64,000 nt of DNA from Larix kaempferi (lineage: Eukaryota > Streptophyta > Pinopsida > Pinales > Pinaceae). The stretch spans positions 4,898,001 through 4,962,000 of the forward strand of contig BSBM01000637.1 of the NCBI GenBank assembly GCA_027924585.1. Direction: 5' to 3'. The notes beneath the pieces are model-generated. The model worked only from the letters and a program-made list of their open reading frames with translations. It had not been told where the DNA came from and did no database searches. The position numbers and the translations under genes were made by a program. Shown here one piece after another: positions 1 through 12,181 of this stretch (the first letter of the stretch is position 1; every line of letters starts with the position of its first letter).

Positions 1-422
1 ATTGTTGAAGGAGTCTGTGAGAACACTATCGTCGCAGCGCTTAAGGTGTGTGCTGTTGCACCGTGGCGCAAGGGAAAAGACGATACATAGTGTATCGGAC
101 GTAGCAGGTAAACGCCTCATGCGCAGGCGAGGAGCCACCGCGCAGTGAGGCTGGGAAGAGTGAGTTCCCGCGCTGTAGCACTGCGAGACCTGTGGAAGAG
201 TAAGACGCTCTGCTCTGGGGTTACCTGCAAGACGGTAAGGGAGAAGACTGTAGTCTCCACACCTCCTAGGTTAAGGAAACTTGATTCCTTAGCCCCCCCA
301 TAGCCACTTCGGGTGAGACTTTGGGCTGCTGCGCAGCTCGTTGCCGAGAGGGCCAGTGCACCAAAGGGGTGTTTGTTGCTGCGCATCCTGAAAACCTGGG
401 TCTGTCCAGAACGCAGCCAACA
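1..422 (+). repeat. Gypsy-1 5' LTR, 3' portion only
   Basis: This is the last 422 bp of the left LTR, cut by the window edge and ending in the typical CAACA terminus. It matches 11760-12181 at about 91% identity by eye. Confidence 0.93.
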
Positions 423-544
423 AATGGTTCCGTTGCCTTGAGACTTGTTATGTCGGCGATGTGTGAGATTGATGCGAAACCTAGAGAAAAAGGGAACCAA
501 CAAATGGTTCCGTTGCCGGCTTTAACCCTATTATTTTGAAGGCA
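423..544 (+). other. Gypsy-1 primer-binding-site region and leader
   Basis: Directly after the LTR end comes TGGTTCCGTTGCC (425-437), repeated near 504-516, each copy preceded by CAACAAA. The motif resembles the tRNA-Asp-type primer site used by Athila/Tat elements (TGGCGCCGTTGCC) but differs at two positions. Gypsy-3 has many more copies. The tRNA assignment is inference. Confidence 0.6.
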
Positions 545-1030
545 ATGTGGTGCTAGAATCCTACAGCTAAAGAAATTCAAGACTGGTTTGATTCAAAGGC
601 TAGAGAGTTTGCTGAACGTGAAAATAGAAGCCTTAGGCTTCAGACAGAGGACTGGTTGCAGAAGCATATTTATACTGACCTTCACGAAATCTTCTTTGTA
701 ACATTTGCAATCGAGTTGCATGAGTGGGTATCCAAGCTAGCACATACTGGACCCACTGTGCATGTTAATCGAACTATCGTTTGGACGCCTGAGCTGGTTA
801 GCACTGTGAAGCGGGTAGATAATCCTGTGTCTCGCGTAGTAGACTTTTGGTTGAACAGTCTGCTGGAAGGTTTCATCACTGAGTTTGCAGTAGATACGAG
901 AAAGAGCTTCAGCGAGGCTGAGAGGAGCTTCTTCAAAGCATATAGGGGTAAGTTCTTAAATTCTCTGAACTTGTGGATTAAAATGCTCTTATATGAAAAA
1001 GGAAAACTAGGCATAGCTTCTGATGAATAG
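545..1030 (+). pseudogene. Gypsy-1 ORF1, small conserved protein upstream of gag, disrupted
   Basis: The counterpart of the intact 161-residue ORF1 of Gypsy-3 (42280-42765). The reading frame is kept, but a TAG lies three codons after the equivalent ATG, around 554. The conserved part has FFVTFA, then WTPELVS, a run of hydrophobic/helical sequence (NSLLEGFITEF), and ends IASDE. Its TAG lies four codons before the gag ATG at 1043 and is in the same frame, exactly as in Gypsy-3. I do not recognise the family. It looks helical and its position would suit a matrix-like or leader domain, but that is only inference. Confidence 0.7.
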
Positions 1031-1042
1031 CATAGACAAGTA

Positions 1043-4000
1043 ATGTCTGCAGATTCTGATAGTGATCTTGAAGTTATTGGTTGCACTCGTAGCGAAAAAT
1101 GGTATAAAGTAGGCCTCGACCAGCATTCTTTTGAGTCTATCCCAGAAGATAGTCGAGCTCGTAGAGCGAGCCATATAGAGAGGCAAGGGAGTGCTCATAT
1201 CCCTTATCACCCTTTTACACCGCAAAAGCCAGACGGGGCTCAGCATAACCCCACAGTAACACCCTCTAGTAGCCTGCACGGTACTTCTAGTACCTCAGCC
1301 CCACCTTTGTTTAACCATCCCGGAGGCAGTGCCACAGCACCTCCACATCAACGTAGCGCAAGAAGGATGGGTGATGACATGAAGCTACCAACCTTTAGAG
1401 GAACAGGGCTAGAAGACCCTGAACAACACTGGTTCCTATGTGAAGCCATTTGGACGATTAAGCAAATTAATGATGATGATGTTAAGCTGGATCAGTTAGC
1501 AACAAAACTAAGAGAGAGAGCCTTAACCTGGTTTATGAAATACTCAGTAGCACAGAATAGGATGCTTGCTGATGTAAGAAGTGCTATGATTAAGGAATTC
1601 AAGAAACCTAAATCAGAATCAGAGTGCATAACAGAACTCAAAGATATAAAACAGTTACCTACAGAATCAGTATGGGACTTTGACCAGAAGTTCAAAGCCT
1701 TGATAGATCAAGTAAGCTTTGAGTTTGCACCGCAGCAACATAAGGAATGGTTCATTGCTACGCTGCTTCCTCATATTAGACTTCCTCTTATGCAACAGAA
1801 TCTCACTACCCAAGAACAAGCTCTAGATATGGCTATGAAACTAGAAGCTTCACCAATTGTTGGAACAAGCAACGATGTTGCGCAGTTGCAGAACCAAATA
1901 GAAAACCTAACCTTGCAAGTGCATGATATTAAGAAAGGAAAGGACGTCAAAGAAGAAATTTGGTGTACAAAGTGTAGAGCACAAGGACATTCAAAGGACC
2001 ATTGTCCTGTTTTCATAGATTATATTGCAACTGGAGCACCTAACCCTTTACCACAGGCTCATGGGCCTTGGTGTGAAATCTATAGAACTAGAGGCCACAG
2101 ACCACAAGAGTTTCACTTGTTACAGAAATATGTACAAACTCCAAAGAATCTATATTGCAATTTATGTAAATCGGTAGGCCATGATGAGAACAATTGCAGA
2201 GCATATGAGCTTATGATAGAAAGAAAACATGATGTTTATAGAGTATAATCAGAACCACAAGGACCCACAGCAGGTCCGCAGTATGACCCAGCTCGCAAAG
2301 GTCGGGGAGGAAATTACAGGGGCCGAGGACGCGCAGTAGGTTTTGGTTCTGGAAGAGGACAGATCACTTGCTATAACTGCGGAGCTCAAGGCCACTAAGA
2401 AAGAGATTGCCAAAACCCTACAACCACCTGCAGATACTGTAAATCTTATGATCATGTCATTGAAGAATGCCCTCAGTTGATGGCCAAGATGCAAGACAAG
2501 AAGCCACAAGTTAACCAGAATATTCAGTTGATTGCAGCAGAAAAAAGAGAACCAGATCCCACAGTTAATATAGTGACGCGCAGTGGTACAACCACTGGTG
2601 TGCCGGAGTCGGGAACTGGAAATCCAGTGACACAATGGGTGCACCACGCTAATATTAAACCATCCCCGCTTGACCTACAGAAGAAAAAAGAAGCCTTCAA
2701 GCAAGCTCAAGAGTATTTCTCAGATCTGCGAGCTTCAAGTTCTGTCGCATTACCGCACAATGACATCAGACCGCATGTGCCACAACAAGAGAACCTGGTA
2801 CGAGAGTAGGCCACTACATCTGGAAGGCCTGATGAGGAGGATACACTAGGTAGTGTTCATGCTTTCCTAAGAAGCTGCTTAAAGCTGTTGCGCAATGAAA
2901 AAGAAACTATGGAACTCCAACACCTGTTGGATCAGTGTCAACAATCTGCTTCGATGAATACACCGCAGCGTGTTGTTCATCAGATCAGGAGTCATGCTAG
3001 AACTGGAAGAGAGATGAGACTCACAGCACAGATTGGAGCATTTGAAATGGACGAAGTCATTTTGGATTTAGGCTAAGAAGTTAATGTTCTCACCATGCAG
3101 ACATGGGAACAGATGGGTAGCCCTCAGCTTATCAGATCTCCTATCCACCTAAGACTAGCAAATCAACAACGAGTTTCTCCATTGGGCAGATTACCCAATG
3201 TACCCATTGATATTGAGGGAGTAAGAAGTTCTGCAGACTTTGAAGTAATCAAAATTCTGGATGACAGTAGACCTTATCCAGCACTTTTAGGCATAGACTG
3301 GGCATTTGATAATCTGGCTGTAATTAATTTGAAGAAAAGACAGATGACCTTTGAGGATGAACAGATTAGGGTCATTGCACCACTTGATCCCCTTTAAGGA
3401 CCAAGGTATATTGAACCCATTCGAGCAGAAGAAGAAGTGCGCCACATGGAAAGTTTGTATCAGATGACTGCTAGTCATAATGATTATGTCAATCCCACAG
3501 CCGATGGCCATATCAGCTGGCGATGCGATAGCTCGTGCGCATCAGATTCAGAAGAAGGACTGGAAAACTGGCAGAACCCCTTACATGAGGTTTCTGCAAG
3601 GCGTTGCGCCATGATGACTAAATCCATTCGATGGATTGGCACAGAACTGAATAACACTCCAATATTTGATGGTTTAACTGGAGTAAGTGAATTCATACAT
3701 GCATATGAACAAGAAATCCCAGATGAGCAGCGCATACAAGCATTGAATGTAGCACTGCGTGCTACACTCGCAAGATGGTGGGGTGCGCATAAAGAAAATA
3801 TCGACACATGGCCAGACTGTCGCAGGTTGATACTGCACAGATTTCAAGATACTACAGCAGGATTTTTGCGCAAATACGATGGACAGAGTGACCCTAGGTC
3901 ACACATTGAAGCATGTATTCAGCAATGGTCAGATATTCCAAAATATGAGTGGGTTCACCTATTCATCCACACGTTGGATATAGTTCCAAGGAACTGGTAC

Positions 4001-7000
4001 ACTGAAACAAAATTGCGCAGAGGAACTATCACTTGGCCTCTCATGATTGAAAGTTTTCAACTCACTTTCAGCTTTGAGTCAGAATATCCAAGCATCGATC
4101 AGGCTTTAAAGTGTATTAGAAAGAAGGTATTTGGACGATGTCCTTTACCGAAGTACTCTCAACCAGATTGGGCTGTCCAGATGGAACATGCCGTGGAATG
4201 CTATAATTTCACCGCTGGAGAAGAGGATGATGATCCTCGCAACATCAATATTCCAGAGTCAGAAGGGACGTGCAAAGTCGAAGGCACTCAGCTTGATATC
4301 CCTTCCATTACATAACACATCAAGCTCAAAAAGATTAACATTGGTACAGAGGCCGAACCCAAGGTTGCCTCTATAGGAGATTATTGGGATGATCAAACTG
4401 TTGGCCATATTGCAGATTTACTACATGAGTACCAGGATATCTTTCCTACCAAGTTTACAGAAATGAAAGGCATCCTAGGAGATTTAGGAGTTATGCGCAT
4501 ACCTCTGAAAGCGGACGCTAAGCCAGTAAAACAGCGCCCGTATAGGTTGAACCCTAGATATAAAGAAAAGGTTAGAGAAGAAATTGATAAGATGCTCGTA
4601 GCTAATATCATTGAGCTAGTAGAGGAAAGTGATTGGATTAGTCCTATGGTGATACAAGAAAAAAAACAAAAGGTGAAATAAGAATCTGCGTGGACCTGCG
4701 CAAGCTCAACGACGCATCAGTGCATGATCCATTTCCTATGCCCTTTACAGATGAAGTGCTTGACAATGTTGGAGGGCAAGAGGCTTACTCCTTCACTGAT
4801 GGCTTTTCAGGATACCATCAGATCAGAATCCATCCAGAGGAACGCCATAAGACCACTTTTGCGACTGAATGGGGCTCATTCTAGTATACGGTAATGGCCT
4901 TTGGTCTTAAAAATGCTCCTGTTATTTTCTCTAGAGTCGTTGTTGCTATTTTCAAAGAATTCATTCATAAGTTTCTAGAAGTCTATTTTGATGACTGGAC
5001 TGTGTTTGGTTTACTAAAGAACCATATAGGGAATCTAAGGATGATGTTAGAAAAATGTACACAGTATCAGATCTCCCTTAACTTGAAAAAATGTATCTTC
5101 TGTGTTCCTTTTGGTATTTTGTTGGGTCACATTCTATGCAAACAAGGACTCATGATGGATCCTGCGAAGGTTGCCATCATTGCTAACTTGCCTGCACCCA
5201 ACTCAGTCAAACAATTGTGCACTACATTGGGACATACAGGATACTACAGGAAATTTATCAAGGGTTATGCAAAGATCACTGCACCTATGGAAAGACTACT
5301 GAAAAAGGATTCAAAATTCCAATGGACAGAAGAATGCCAACAGAGCTTGGACACACTTAAAGGAAAGATGGTCACAGCGCCTATTCTAGTTTTCCCAGAT
5401 TGAAGAAAACCCTTTCATGTTCATGTAGATGCTTCTTCCATAGCATTGGGGGTTGTACTGACACAACCGGGAGAAGGAGGTATTGACCACCCCATTGCTT
5501 ACTCTAGTAGAAATTTTTCTACAACTGAGAAGAACTACACCACTACAGAAAGAGAAGGACTGGCTATGGTGTATGCCTTACAGAAGTTCAGACACTATCT
5601 CTTGGGTGCTCATTTCAAAATGTATACTGACCATTCTGCCTTGAAGTACTTGGTCAATAAGCCAGTATTAGGGGGAAGAATTTACAGATGGCTACTTCTC
5701 TTCCAGGAGTATGATTTTGAGATAATTGTGAAGCCAGGTAGATTGAATGCAGGACCTGACCATTTATCTAGGATAGATTCAGGGGAGGAACCTACAAATT
5801 TAGAGGACAATCTTCCTGATGCGCAGCTATTTTCTGTTCAAGCAACAGATGAATATTATTCCGATATTCTTGAGTTTCTCACTACAGGGCAAGCGCCAGT
5901 TGAGTTCACAATACAGCAGAAGAAACAACTTGTTGTCAAAGTCGTAGACTTCACTTTGATAGCAGGCCAACTCTATAAGTTGGGCCCCGATGAAGTCTTG
6001 CGTAGATGCATTTTACCGCATGAGAAGAACTCCATAATCGCAGAAGCGCACTCAGGAACCGCAGGAGGCCATTTCGGAGGAAAGCCGACTGCGCAGAAAA
6101 TTTTAGCCACAGGTCTTTGGTGGCCAACATTGCAAAAGGATAATAAGGAATTCTATAAGTGTTGTGATGTGTGCCAGCGAACAGGAAAACCTTCAAGAAG
6201 AGATGAAATGCTGCTAAGACCCCAGATAACAGTGCATGCTTTTGATAAGTGGGCCATTGATTTTGTGGGACCTATCAACCCACCAGGAAAGAGAACCGGT
6301 GCAAGATACATCATCACAACTACTGAATACCTCACCAGATGGAATGAGGCGAAGCCAGTTAAGAATTGTGACGCTGTCACTGCCGCGCAGTTCATTTTTT
6401 AGAATATTGTCACTAGATTTGGATGTCCACTCATTCTAATGAGTGATCAGGGCACACATTTCCTGAACGAGACTATAGAGGCCCTTACTGAAGAGTTCCA
6501 CATTAGTCACCATAAGAGTACACCCTACCACCCTCAAGCTAATGGTACGGTGGAGGCATTCAATAAGATTCTGGAGCATGCCCTGACCAAGATCTGTAAT
6601 CAACAAAGAGATGATTGGGACCTTAGAGTCACAGCTGTGTTATGGGCTTACAGAACCACATGCAAGAATTAACAGGTCACACACCTTTCAGTTTGGTGTA
6701 TGGATAAGAAGCAGTCATGCCCATGGAATACATTGTTCCTAGTCTCATAATTGCTCAAATTACAGAAATGGTAGATACTGATACTATGAGTGAAAGGCTG
6801 TCACAATTGGTTTCCTTAGAAGAAGACAGGCTTTTAGCTGGATTCCATCAACAAGTGCAGAAGGCGAGACAAAAGGCTTGGCATGACAGGCATATTAAGA
6901 ATAAAGTCTTTCAGGAAGGAGACTTGGTACTCCTCTATGATAGTAAATTCATCAAGTTTCCAGGCAAGTTTCGTGTACATTGGTTAGGCCCTTTTCAAGT

Positions 7001-7124
7001 GATGAAGATAATCGAAGGTGGAGCAGTTCAGCTTGCGAAGCTTAATGGAGAGTTGTTGTCCACAATGATTAATGGGAGTCAGCTCAAGCTTTATTGCGAC
7101 GGCCACTCCGCCCTGTCGACCTAA
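1043..7124 (+). pseudogene. Gypsy-1 gag-pol polyprotein, decayed
   Basis: The gag capsid region (about 1380-1870) and zinc knuckles (about 1963-2460, several damaged) are followed by a protease with the LDLG motif (about 3060) and a second Gag-like domain (about 3600-4090). RT follows with a YFDD motif near 4984, then RNase H (VDASS, about 5426), integrase with HHCC zinc region (about 6020-6190) and a catalytic core (about 6235-6670), and a GPF-type C-terminus. In-frame stops include those ending at 2248, 2809, 3076, 3397, 4315, 4884, 5403 and 6402. There are frameshifts near 4670-4690 (an A-run) and near 6670 (one A fewer than Gypsy-3). Domain order is identical to 42778-48879. Athila/Tat-like assignment rests on layout and primer type. 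Confidence 0.9.
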
Positions 7125-7891
7125 TTAGTTGCTAAAGTTGTGTAGATGTCCAGTGTAGTTGAAAGAGGCATCGCACTTATCAATCTACACGGAAATCGCG
7201 AGAAGTTTGTCAGTCTCTGGCTTCCCGAGCAGTTCCTCGAAGCACTTGCGCAGTCAATAAAGCATGTTCTGAGCGAGCCTATTTTTTCTCTTGCGAAGTC
7301 CCCCGGGTTGTTGAAATCTCGCTCTTGCGGAGTTCCCTGTTGTCTATTTTTCACTCTTGCAGAATTCTCCTCGCCGTGGATCCCACCATGTGCACAGTTA
7401 ATCATGCTGAAGTTACCCGCCGAAAATTTGAATTGCGGTAGTTATGTACCTGCGTCTGAGTCTTAATGAAGGACAAGACCACCATTTAATTGTATTTGCT
7501 CTGACAGATTCGGATTTATTTCCCTAAGATCCACATTTAATTAAGGATCTGAAGGCCTTAGCTCATCTCCTGAAGGCTGTTAGAGCCCATCCCTCACATT
7601 TAATGCACTGCAGAGGCACGGGGGGTAGGGGGGTTTTCAACTCATCCGCTTAGGTGCCAATGGTTATTAGTGCCACTTGTCCACATTTACTACCGCCTTC
7701 AGCTATAAATACCCCTCATTCATATATGCTTGGGTTACTTTTCCTTGCTATTGCGTTGTATAGCTGTCCTGTTTGAGAGTTTAAGTCATTGCTTCAGAGC
7801 CGTGTCGTGCAGACTGCTTTCCTGTTTTCACAGTTCGTATCCTACGCTGTTCCACCCTATTCTGTTCAGTAGTTGTCGTGTATGCAAGTTC
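7125..7891 (+). promoter_or_regulatory. Gypsy-1 pol-ORF2 spacer with internal TATA box
   Basis: Between the end of pol and the ORF2 start lies about 770 bp of noncoding sequence. A good plant TATA box (TATAAATA, 7704-7711) sits about 180 bp upstream of the ORF2 ATG at 7892, and about 25-30 bp after it is a GGGTTACT block. Both are conserved in Gypsy-3 (TATAAATA at 49451-49458). This suggests a separate promoter for ORF2; transcription is not shown. Confidence 0.55.
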
Positions 7892-10651
7892 ATGACGGAG
7901 AAACTTTCAACTGAAGAATTCATCCGTCAATTCAGACGCAGAGGGTTAGATTTCGGTATGGGTACCCCGATCAAGATCGTTGAGCTTCCAAATTTTCCTG
8001 ATCCCAGACAGTCCCCGGGCACAAGGGCATCTCAGCAACAGCACCAGCAGCAGCAGCAGATGGAGGAACCCGTTCGAGAGCCCTTGGCCACTCTGGTTAA
8101 CTACATCCCTCCGTGCCCAGATGATGCACTCGAGGTGCGTATTCCCAAGAATGCCAAGTATTCGATTCCGCTGCCACCAATGGCGGAAGTAGTGCAAGAA
8201 GAAGGATCCCTACTTGGACATCTTCCGCTGGTTAAGTTTTCTGACTTCAACATGGGATATTATAGAACATATCCTCAGTTCGCACCAGATCACTATCTGA
8301 CAGTGGTCCATAATCATGTTAAGAAGATTGATGAATTCGTCCCACGGGAATTTGCAGTAAATCTAGAGAGGCTTGGACTGTTGAACCTGTTGAAGCTACC
8401 GCACTTTGGGCGTAGCAATGAAGTTAATGCGGTTGTCAAGGTCCTATTATCCTATGTTCACGGTGGTTATCTTTGGCTCGGGAGGCCAATTGATCTGAAT
8501 GTAGACCTAATTCACTGAATTACCGGCCTATCTAAGGTTGGTAAGGACCCCAATGTCCATTTCGTTGGTAAAGACAAGGATCGAAAGCTGGCTGCACAGG
8601 TTGTGCAGAAATACAAATTGTTGAGAGGAGGTTGAGATTATGACCTCACTGTAGTTGAAGATGAAGCGCTCAGATTCACAGGCAGTCTGCTCGCAGGCAG
8701 ACTTTTAATGAAGTGCCGACCGAAAGAAGTCCCTGGAGCTGTTGTAGAGCTCGCAGTTGCAGCTGCGGAGGGTGAGCAATATAACTAGTGTCTCTTCCTC
8801 CTGAATACATTCTTGGATGACTGTCGGAACGTTCAGGACACCACCAATCAGCTGTTCCATTTTTCTTGGCTCCTGATTTTGTGTTCCTTTGTCGGGTGGA
8901 AGAAACCGCCCAACACTCAGTTTCTTCCGTGCCGTTCAGGAGAGGTTACAGGGATGCGCTATGTCAACCTCTGGGATTCTAATAATCCCATGAAGCACAA
9001 GATGAACCGCGCCGTGTTCTTTAAGTACTACCATCTCCTCAGGGATACCATCCTGCAGATGCCGAGGCTTACTGAGGAGACGACAGAACTCTATGGAACA
9101 AATTTGGTCTTTTTTTCCAACTTGCATGAAATCTATTTCCGCCCTCGCGGAATTCAGTCGAAAGAATGGGCCATAGGGCTCTACCGAATGACTACCCAAG
9201 ACATGGAGGACACTGTCAAGTCCTGGACAGATGAATGGAAGCAGGCCGCTAAAATCGCTGCCACGATGCCACCCCCTGCGGCGCCAGAGAAAGATAAGGG
9301 AAAGGAAAAGGTCGCGCAAAAGAATGATGAAGGTCCATCAGGACCGGCTACCAAGAAGCAGAAGCTGTCGCACCCCGCAGAAGCGACTGGAGATCCTTCT
9401 GAGACCCTTGTCGTGGGGCTCAGCCAGTACTTGAAGGAGCAATTTCACAAGCTGCGTGCCTCTCAGGCCAATATCAGAAGTGCTTTGGACCTGCAGCTCG
9501 TGGAGATAAAAGGTCTCGCAGGACAAGTTGCGTAGACCCATGCGCCAGCATCCGGCTCGCAGGCGCCGCAAGCATCTACAAGCACCGAGCGGGTTGAAGT
9601 ACCCACAGAGAGGCACACTGTCATCCACATCCCGCCTGCAAGCATGACACTCCCGGATCCTCTGGCTGCACTGCAGGTGAGCGCGGTTGGCCCTGTTGAA
9701 GTAAATTTGTCACTAATTCCGTTGGAAACTCTACAGTTGGTTCAAGAGAAAGTCTCTACTGAGCTGAGAGATAGGGAGCTCTCCACATTTAATTACAATC
9801 AAAGACTGCAGACACAGGAAGTAGAGGTAAGGGTAGGCTATAAGGAGATCTCTGCGCAGCTTGAACTTCATGAAGCGCAAGACACTGGGCTAAGGAATGT
9901 CATCGATGAAATCGCCTAGGAGCTGCCATCCTTCCAGATTCAACCAGACCTTCCTCTAGTTGAGAAAGTGCAACGCATCGGCAGAAGGGCGCAAGCCCTA
10001 GAACAACAAGTAGTTTCTATGGCTGAGGACCATAGAAAGCAGCTCGCTGAGTTGGAAGCTCGTGTCGTAGTACCTCCCGTAGATGAGACGCAAGAACGAC
10101 TTGAAGCACTGCGCATAGCTTCTATCCAAATGTAGCACAGAATAGATGAAGCCCAGTAGTTAATGACGCAAGCTATGCAGGCTTGGGCTGAGCTCGAGAA
10201 GCTCCGTTCCAAAGTTTCCCTTGTGGAACAGGTGGAAGCAGCAGAACAGTCTCTAACTGTTCTGAACGAAGAAGCTAAGCCCTTAGAAGGCTTAGCCAAA
10301 ATAAGAAAGATGAGCGAAGTCCGCAAAGTCCAGCAAGAACTGCACAGGCTCAGAAACAAAGATGCTACTCTCGCCAACATCATTCAGCCATTTATGGATG
10401 AGTATGCTGAACTTGCTGCCCAAGCAGAGGCCAAGGTCAAAGCATTCGCTGAGTCTCAAGAGTTGGTCGATGGTGTAGAAGGAGAAGAAGCTACTGCATA
10501 CCTGGTGCAGACAGCCACGAAGTGCGTAGAAGACATGGACTCTCCTATTACGCAATGGAAGCAAGCCTTCGCTGTGACCCAATCCAAGTCAGATGAACAA
10601 CTAAAACAACAGCAAGCTAGTGCGGGTGGCTCGAGGGCGAGCCACAAGTAA
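7892..10651 (+). pseudogene. Gypsy-1 ORF2, extra long ORF between pol and 3' LTR, with point nonsense mutations
   Basis: The start is the ATG of MTEKLSTEE at 7892, about 180 bp behind the internal TATA box. The frame is kept without frameshift to 10651, but stops occur at 8516-8518, near 8633, near 8786, at 9533-9535, near 9917, and near 10132 and 10159. Each can be derived from the Gypsy-3 codon by a C-to-T or G-to-A change where the codons can be compared. Features match the Gypsy-3 ORF2: a conserved N-terminal globular region (HGGYLWLGRPIDLNVDLI), a lysine-rich TKKQKLSHP segment near 9352, and a charged coiled-coil-like C-terminus ending GSRASHK. Confidence 0.85.
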
Positions 10652-10663
10652 GTGTTAGGGGCC

Positions 10664-12181
10664 TGTTGGAGCATAGGCCGCAGCTATGGAAAAGCTTCCA
10701 AATTTTGGGGAAAAAGCACTAAGTCTTGAAGGAAAAGTGCTAATTTTTAGGAAAAGCACCATTCTTGGGCAGAAATGAACAGTGCGTGGTACGGCGCTAG
10801 ATGGACGAGCTCACCACAGATTGCGGGCCAGAAATCACGGAGCTTGCGTGCACGTCAAAGGAAAGAGTAAATAAGTTGGCTGAGTAGAAAGCTCAACCAC
10901 CACAATAAATGAAGCGGTGGAAGAGGGCTCAACTACCCTCATTAAGGAAAAGTACAGGAGTTATGGTTGCTCGGACCAAGGAAGAGCAACGGGCCGAAGC
11001 ATTGAAGGCGAAGGACAAGGAGCAAAGAACGATGAAGCAGTGCCCATACCCACGATCTGCGCTGGAAATCGCGGAGTCTGTAGGAAGTTGCAATGTGACT
11101 GCAAGAGGCGCCTACAGTACACCTAGCCGTGTCAGTGGTTAGGGTTTTTCGGGATCACTGTTGGGAAAGGCCCACAGTTTTGCAAAGGTGCGATCCTCAA
11201 GGCCACCTATATATATGTGTAATTGTAAAAGGGAAAAGGGTTGGTTGGTGGGTTGGTTGGCTGGTTAGATAGTTGATAGCCACTGAGTCACTTGTATTGT
11301 TGTGTCTTGTAAAGCTGTTAATGAGCATTTTGTGCATATAAGAAGGCCGCAATCTCGCAGGAGACCGCTTGGCGTAAAGGCCATTGTATGTATCGATCAG
11401 TCGCAAGAGGACTGAGGGGAATGTAATTGTATGTCTTTGTCATTGTAATACCTGTAGAAGAAGAGAATAGATCTAAGAGAAGGGCTCCCAGCTGTGTGCA
11501 TGGAGTTTCTCAGAAAGATCTAAGGCTGCAACTGTGTGCACAGCAGAACTGTGTTGCCCCATCTAAAGATAATATAAAATAGTCCTGCTGACGTGGCTTC
11601 CCTCCTGGAGGTGAACTACATAATTCTGGTTGTTGTGATGATGCTTTATGAGATTGCATTTCTTTGCTTTACTATCTATGTTTCCATGAATGTTTCGCTA
11701 TCTTTATGAATGAGTATGTAGAGTAAATCCTCGAAGCTCCCTTAGAAACATACTTGTGCATTGTCGAAGGAGTCTGTGAGAACATTGTCGTCGCAGCGCT
11801 TAAGGTGTGTGTTGCTGCGCCATGGCGCAAGGGCAGCGACGATACATAGTGTATCAGACGTAGCGGGTAAACACCTCATGTGCAGGCAAGGAGCTACCGC
11901 ACAGCTAGGCTGGGAAGAGTGAGTTCCCGCGCTGTAGCGCTGTGAGACCTGTGGAAGAGTAAGACGCTTTGCTCCGGGGTTACCTGCAAGACGGGAAGGG
12001 AGAAGACTGTAGTCTCCACACCGCCTAGGTTAAGGAAACCTGATTCCTTATCCCCCCCATAGCCACTTCAGGTGAGACTTCGGGCTGCTGCAGAGCTCGT
12101 TGTCGAGAGGGCCAGTGCGCCAAAGGGGTGTTTGTTGCTGCGCATCCTGAAAACCCGGGTTTGTCCAGAAAACAGCCAACA
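10664..12181 (+). repeat. Gypsy-1 3' LTR
   Basis: The LTR is 1518 bp, begins TGTTGGAGC and ends AGCCAACA. It follows a purine-rich tract (GTAAGTGTTAGGGGCC). A TATA-like CTATATATATG lies at 11207-11217 inside a block (GGCCACCTATATATATG) conserved in the Gypsy-3 LTRs at 40831 and 52869, so this is probably the LTR promoter. Confidence 0.93.

Larger units (their letters stand above)
1..12181 (+). mobile_element. Gypsy-1: degraded Ty3/gypsy LTR retrotransposon, 5' end outside the window
   Basis: The element is seen from the 3' part of its left LTR (1-422) to the end of its right LTR (10664-12181). The left fragment aligns without net indels to 11760-12181; I counted about 37 differences in 422 bp. 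Internal order is primer-site region, ORF1, gag-pol in mostly one frame, ORF2, 3' LTR. It is the same family as the element at 40330-53815. It interrupts a minus-strand copia polyprotein at its RT motif region; that frame resumes at 12182 and its other half lies left of the window, so the target duplication cannot be checked. All ORFs carry nonsense mutations, so it cannot act autonomously. Confidence 0.93.
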
